The notes below the pieces were generated by a model. The model was not told where the DNA came from and searched no databases. It saw only the letters and a program-made list of their open reading frames with translations. From Sphingobium yanoikuyae (GTDB lineage Bacteria > Pseudomonadota > Alphaproteobacteria > Sphingomonadales > Sphingomonadaceae), in contig NZ_CP139980.1 in assembly GCF_034424525.1 (NCBI RefSeq), positions 172,892 to 236,891 of the forward strand: a stretch of 64,000 bases of DNA, read 5' to 3'. Position numbers and translations under genes: made by a program. Shown piece by piece: positions 60,547 to 64,000 of the stretch. Numbering within the stretch: position 1 is the first letter of the stretch; each line of letters starts with the position of its first letter.

Positions 60547-61115
60547 GCCTTGATCTCGCGGCCTGCACGGACGGCGAACTCGCCGCCTTGACGCTCGCCG
60601 GACGTCAGGCTGCGTTCGCTGAGATCATGCGGCGGCACCAAAGACCGGTCTACCGCCTGATCCGCTCGCATATCGGCGACGCCGAAGAGGCGCTTGACCT
60701 CACTCAGGAATGCTTCGTGGCCGCCTTTCAGAACTTGCGAAAGTATGACGGAGATCGGCCGCTCGCTGCGTGGCTGACCCGCGTGGCGATCAACAAGAGC
60801 CGCGACTGGCACAGGCGGCGGCGCATACGCCAGATACTATCGTTCGCCTCTTCGCTGCCGCCCGACACCATGGAGAGTGAGCGGGACGAGGCGCCGGGTG
60901 CCGACGCCATCACCTTCGATCGCGCAGAGCTTGCGCGGCTTTCGCGCGCGGTGTCCGAGCTGCCGGCCACGCTCAAGGAGACGCTTTTGCTGCGGACCGT
61001 GGAGGGCTTGTCCCAGGCGGAAACCGCCGCCGCGCTGGGGATCAGCGGAAAGGCCGTGGAGACGCGGCTCCGGCGTGCGCGTGAAAGATTATCGAAAATT
61101 CTCGACTTCGCGTGA
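60543..61115 (+). CDS. CnrH-like ECF sigma factor
   Basis: 190 aa. Region 2: DAEEALDLTQECFVAAFQNL and PLAAWLTRVAINKSRDW. Region 4: LPATLKETLLLRTVEGLSQ and ISGKAVETRLRRARERL. The linker is longer than usual and acidic. Starts with a GTG overlapping the sensor stop. Its target promoter is probably ahead of the module itself and of copA; no -35/-10 pair could be fixed. Confidence 0.87.
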   Translation: MSLDLAACTDGELAALTLAGRQAAFAEIMRRHQRPVYRLIRSHIGDAEEALDLTQECFVAAFQNLRKYDGDRPLAAWLTRVAINKSRDWHRRRRIRQILSFASSLPPDTMESERDEAPGADAITFDRAELARLSRAVSELPATLKETLLLRTVEGLSQAETAAALGISGKAVETRLRRARERLSKILDFA

Positions 61116-61158
61116 GGGGATGGGCCTATTTGCGCGTAATGAAAGATAAGGTCGGCGG

Positions 61159-61171
61159 CCCCCCCCCCCCC
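61159..61171 (+). repeat. Run of thirteen C in the copA leader
   Basis: Lies between GGCGG and GCCGCC, 40 bases before the copA start. Long homopolymers of this kind slip in replication and in sequencing. Confidence 0.85.
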
Positions 61172-61211
61172 GCCGCCGGCCGCAAGCATTGAACTGGAGC
61201 GAAGGAAAGGC

Positions 61212-63227
61212 ATGAGCCGCAATCTAAACCGGCGCGACGTAATGCGCGGAACCGCCATGCTTGGCGGCACGCTGGCCATGTCGGCCTACCTGCCGGCTTG
61301 GGCGCAACCTGTGTCGCGCGGCATCGCCAGGCCCCTGCCGACCGTGTCGGGCACAAACATCGCGCTGACGATCGACAGGATGAAGCTCGTCATGGACGGG
61401 ATCACGACGCCGGCAATCGGCGTCAACGGCACCGTGCCCGCACCGCTCGTCCGCCTCCAGGAGGGCCAGAACGTCCGTCTCGCAGTGACCAACAATCTCG
61501 ACGAGGATAGCTCGATTCACTGGCACGGGCTCATTCTGCCGTTCCAAATGGACGGCGTGCCCGGCATCAGCTTCCCTGGCATCAAGGCGCGTTCGACCTT
61601 CGTATACGAATTCCCGATCTTGCAGTCGGGCACCTACTGGTATCACAGCCATTCGGGCGAACAGGAGCAGGCAGGGCTCTACGGACCCATCGTGATTGAT
61701 CCGGCCGGTGCCGACCCGATCGCGTTCGACCGCGAGCATGTGATCGTCCTCTCCGACCATAGCGAAATGACGGGCGAGGAAATTTTCCGCAAGCTCAAGC
61801 AGATGGGCGGCGCCTATTTCAACTATCAGCGCCCGACGCTGAGCGGGCTGCTCGCCGGCCGCGAGATGCGCCTCAAGGATCGGATGGAATGGGGCAAGAT
61901 GCGCATGGACCCGGCCGATATTGCGGATGTTACGGGGTCGACCTACACCTTCCTCGTCAATGGCTTTGGCCCTTACGACAACTGGACGGGCCTCTTCCGA
62001 CCGGGCGAGCGGGTTCGGCTGCGCATCGTCAATGCTGCGGCGCAAACCAACTTCAACGTGCGCATCCCTGACTTGCCGATGACGGTGGTGCAGGCCGACG
62101 GCCAGAACGTCCGGCCGGTAACCGTGGACGAATTCCAGATCGGCGTCGCGGAAACCTTCGACGTGATCGTGACGCCCGAGGACCGCGCCTACAGCTTCGT
62201 TTCCGAGGCGATCGACCGATCCGGCATGGGGCGCGCGACACTGGCCCCGCGCGAGGGCATGATCGCCCCGGTCCCGCCGCTCCGCCCGCGCACGTTGCTG
62301 ACCATGACCGACATGGGCATGGACATGAGCGGCATGAGCGGGATGGAGGGGATGTCCGGTATGGCGGACGAGAACCCGGTCGCAAAGCGCGGGCCGGATC
62401 CCACGTTGATGCAGAATGCCTCGCGCAACCTGTGGAAGCTCACCGGGTGGAAAGAGCCCACCGATCACGGAACGAAGGCGGTAGGCGCTGCGATGGCCGG
62501 CATGGCTGGGATGGGGGGCGACCAGATGAGCGGCGCTATGCCAGGGATGGACCATAGCCAAATGGCGGCGGGCGCTGCCGGGATGGCGGGCATGGACCAT
62601 GGTCAGATGAGCAGCGGCGGCATGGCCGGGATGGATCATGGGTCAGGCGGCAGCATGGACATGAACATGCGCAACCCCAAGAACGCGCCCGGCGTCAAGA
62701 TGGGGCCGGGAGTGCAGACCATCTCGCCGATGCCGAAGGACCGCACGGGCGAGCCGCCGCAGGGGCTGGAGGACGCGGATCATCGCGTGCTCACTTATCG
62801 CGATCTTGTCGCGCTCGACCGCAACCCGGACGTTCGCGCCCCGTCGCGTCAGTTGGAGATCCACCTGACGGGCAATATGGAGCGCTACATGTGGGGCTTT
62901 GACGGCCAGAAGATGAGCGACCCTGCCGACCCCATCCCGTTCCGCAAGGACGAGCGCGCGCGCGTCACCCTGGTCAATGACACGATGATGCCGCACCCAA
63001 TTCATTTGCACGGCCACTTCTTCGAGCTGGTGACCGGACATGGCGACTTCGCGCCTCGCAAGCACACGGTGAATGTGGCGCCCGGCGGTAAGATGACATT
63101 CGACGTAACGGCCGATGCGCCCGGCGACTGGGCGTTCCACTGCCACAATCTTTATCACATGACCGCGGGGATGATGCGTGTCGTGACGGTTCGCCCGATG
63201 GGCGAGGAGAACCGCGATGCAGCCTAA
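61212..63227 (+). CDS. copA: CopA multicopper oxidase, Tat-exported
   Basis: 671 aa periplasmic copper oxidase. The Tat signal is NRRDVMRGTAMLGG. Copper ligands: HWHG, WYHSHSG, HPIHLHG and HCHNLYHM (types 1-3, complete). Between cupredoxin domains 2 and 3 is a Met-rich insert (about 370-480, repeated GMDHxQM/MAGM units) that binds Cu(I). It should oxidise Cu(I) and store copper. GGAAAGGC precedes the ATG. It overlaps copB by 11 bases. Confidence 0.93.
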   Translation: MSRNLNRRDVMRGTAMLGGTLAMSAYLPAWAQPVSRGIARPLPTVSGTNIALTIDRMKLVMDGITTPAIGVNGTVPAPLVRLQEGQNVRLAVTNNLDEDSSIHWHGLILPFQMDGVPGISFPGIKARSTFVYEFPILQSGTYWYHSHSGEQEQAGLYGPIVIDPAGADPIAFDREHVIVLSDHSEMTGEEIFRKLKQMGGAYFNYQRPTLSGLLAGREMRLKDRMEWGKMRMDPADIADVTGSTYTFLVNGFGPYDNWTGLFRPGERVRLRIVNAAAQTNFNVRIPDLPMTVVQADGQNVRPVTVDEFQIGVAETFDVIVTPEDRAYSFVSEAIDRSGMGRATLAPREGMIAPVPPLRPRTLLTMTDMGMDMSGMSGMEGMSGMADENPVAKRGPDPTLMQNASRNLWKLTGWKEPTDHGTKAVGAAMAGMAGMGGDQMSGAMPGMDHSQMAAGAAGMAGMDHGQMSSGGMAGMDHGSGGSMDMNMRNPKNAPGVKMGPGVQTISPMPKDRTGEPPQGLEDADHRVLTYRDLVALDRNPDVRAPSRQLEIHLTGNMERYMWGFDGQKMSDPADPIPFRKDERARVTLVNDTMMPHPIHLHGHFFELVTGHGDFAPRKHTVNVAPGGKMTFDVTADAPGDWAFHCHNLYHMTAGMMRVVTVRPMGEENRDAA

Positions 63228-64000
63228 GTTCCTCTTGATCGCTGGCGGCGCGGCACTTGGCCTCGCAAGTCCGGTGGCCGCGCAGATGGACCATTCCAAC
63301 ATGCCCGGCATGAAGATGCCGCCGCCAAAGACGCCAGCGGCGAAAAAGCCTGTCGCCAAGAAGCCCGCAGCAACCAAGCCTGCCGCGCGCAAGGAGTCCG
63401 CGAAGCCTGCCGCCAGGTCGACACCGCGCGCGAAGGCGGGATCGGCGGCCAGGCCCGCCGCAAGTCGGTCCGCCAAGCCGCCGGCCCCTGGAGCGGTCGT
63501 TGCCGATCCTCACGCCGGTCATGACATGACGGCCATGCCGGGCATGACTACGCCTGGAGCCAACCCCAATCCTGGTGCCGGGCACGACATGTCGGCGATG
63601 CCAGATACCTCCGGCGGTGCCGCCCCCGGCCAGCCAGGTGCCATGCAGGGCATGGACCATGGTTCGGGCGCTATGCAAGGCATGGCGGGTCATGACATGG
63701 GAAGCATGCCTCCTTCGGCGACCGGCATGACGATGGTCGGGACCAACCTGCCGGCCGGCAACGCTCCGCCGCCGCCGATCCCGACGGATCGGGCCGCGGA
63801 CCAAGTCTACTCTGCCGCCGCCATGGCGCATTCGCAGCAGCATCTGCAGATGCACGGGGGGCAGAATTTCTCGCAGGTCATATTCAACCTGGCTGAAGTC
63901 CAGATCCGGGATGGTCGCGATGCTTATCGTTGGGATGGCAGCGCCTGGTACGGTGGCGACGTTAATCGTCTGGTTCTTAAAACCGAGGGCGAAGGGAACT
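63217..64000 (+). CDS. copB: CopB outer-membrane copper protein, 3' end outside the window
   Basis: The first 261 codons are present. A signal peptide (about 1-22, ending VAAQ) leads to a linker of Ala-Lys-Pro repeats, then Met/His copper-binding units (MDHS, GHDMTAMPGM, MDHGSGAMQGM). The conserved CopB barrel starts near YSAAAMAHSQQHLQMHGG. The ATG lies inside the end of copA. The Lys/Ala/Pro stretch is longer than in Pseudomonas CopB. Confidence 0.9.
   Translation, partial: MQPKFLLIAGGAALGLASPVAAQMDHSNMPGMKMPPPKTPAAKKPVAKKPAATKPAARKESAKPAARSTPRAKAGSAARPAASRSAKPPAPGAVVADPHAGHDMTAMPGMTTPGANPNPGAGHDMSAMPDTSGGAAPGQPGAMQGMDHGSGAMQGMAGHDMGSMPPSATGMTMVGTNLPAGNAPPPPIPTDRAADQVYSAAAMAHSQQHLQMHGGQNFSQVIFNLAEVQIRDGRDAYRWDGSAWYGGDVNRLVLKTEGEGN

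Overview
The window looks like accessory, probably plasmid, DNA of a sphingomonad (Alphaproteobacteria, Sphingomonadaceae). Reasons: GC-rich coding sequence with strong G/C third positions, many TonB-dependent receptors, a RHE_PE00001/DUF1612-type protein beside parAB, and typical sphingomonad metal-resistance gene orders. Two separate ParA partition modules, two tyrosine recombinases, a toxin-antitoxin pair and at least four transposon or IS families point to a mosaic plasmid or a fused replicon. No rRNA, tRNA, CRISPR array or replication initiator was seen.

Layout. 1-4.5 kb: partition genes parA (cut by the left edge) and parB, a converging DUF1612-like gene and a tyrosine recombinase. 4.7-7.8 kb: a compact transposon with 48-bp inverted ends carrying a DDE transposase, a TniB-like ATPase and a serine resolvase. 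8.0-24.4 kb: a metal-homeostasis island. It starts with a PDZ aspartic protease and a MerR regulator divergent from a CDF carrier, an FTR1-cytochrome c iron permease and czc-type efflux genes (czcI-like, czcC, czcB, czcA). It continues with a SRPBCC protein, two MliC-like lipoproteins, a ZIP carrier, a second CDF carrier, a P1B-4-type ATPase and a HAD phosphatase, mostly with overlapping start and stop codons.

24.5-51.2 kb is bracketed by a near-perfect 38-bp Tn3-family inverted repeat. Inside are a Tn3 transposase missing its N-terminus, a mer operon cut at the tenth codon of merA, an IS1182-family transposase and two serine recombinases. Then come a 5'-truncated katE and a phosphorus-acquisition block: two PhoD phosphatases, a glycerophosphodiester phosphodiesterase, an ECF sigma/FecR pair and TonB receptors, with a good Pho box before the first phoD. 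An IS21 remnant joins a truncated receptor to a fragment of another receptor; small genes and a GNAT gene and pseudogene follow up to the right repeat.

51.2-57 kb: a second plasmid backbone segment with a ParA/ribbon-helix-helix partition operon surrounded by CATG-ladder sites, a frameshifted SprT-like gene, a RelB/YafQ module, a histidine phosphatase and a second recombinase operon. 57-64 kb: a Fiu-like siderophore receptor, then a CnrY/CnrX/CnrH-like signalling module directly ahead of copA and copB (cut by the right edge).

Links between regions: the same palindrome, TGTGATAA-N6-TTATCACA, lies upstream of both tyrosine-recombinase operons, suggesting one shared regulator for the two backbone parts. 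Metal import and efflux genes are grouped so that Zn/Co/Cd-type, mercury, iron and copper stress are handled by separate regulators (two MerR proteins, one Cnr-type sigma system, a probable Fur site).
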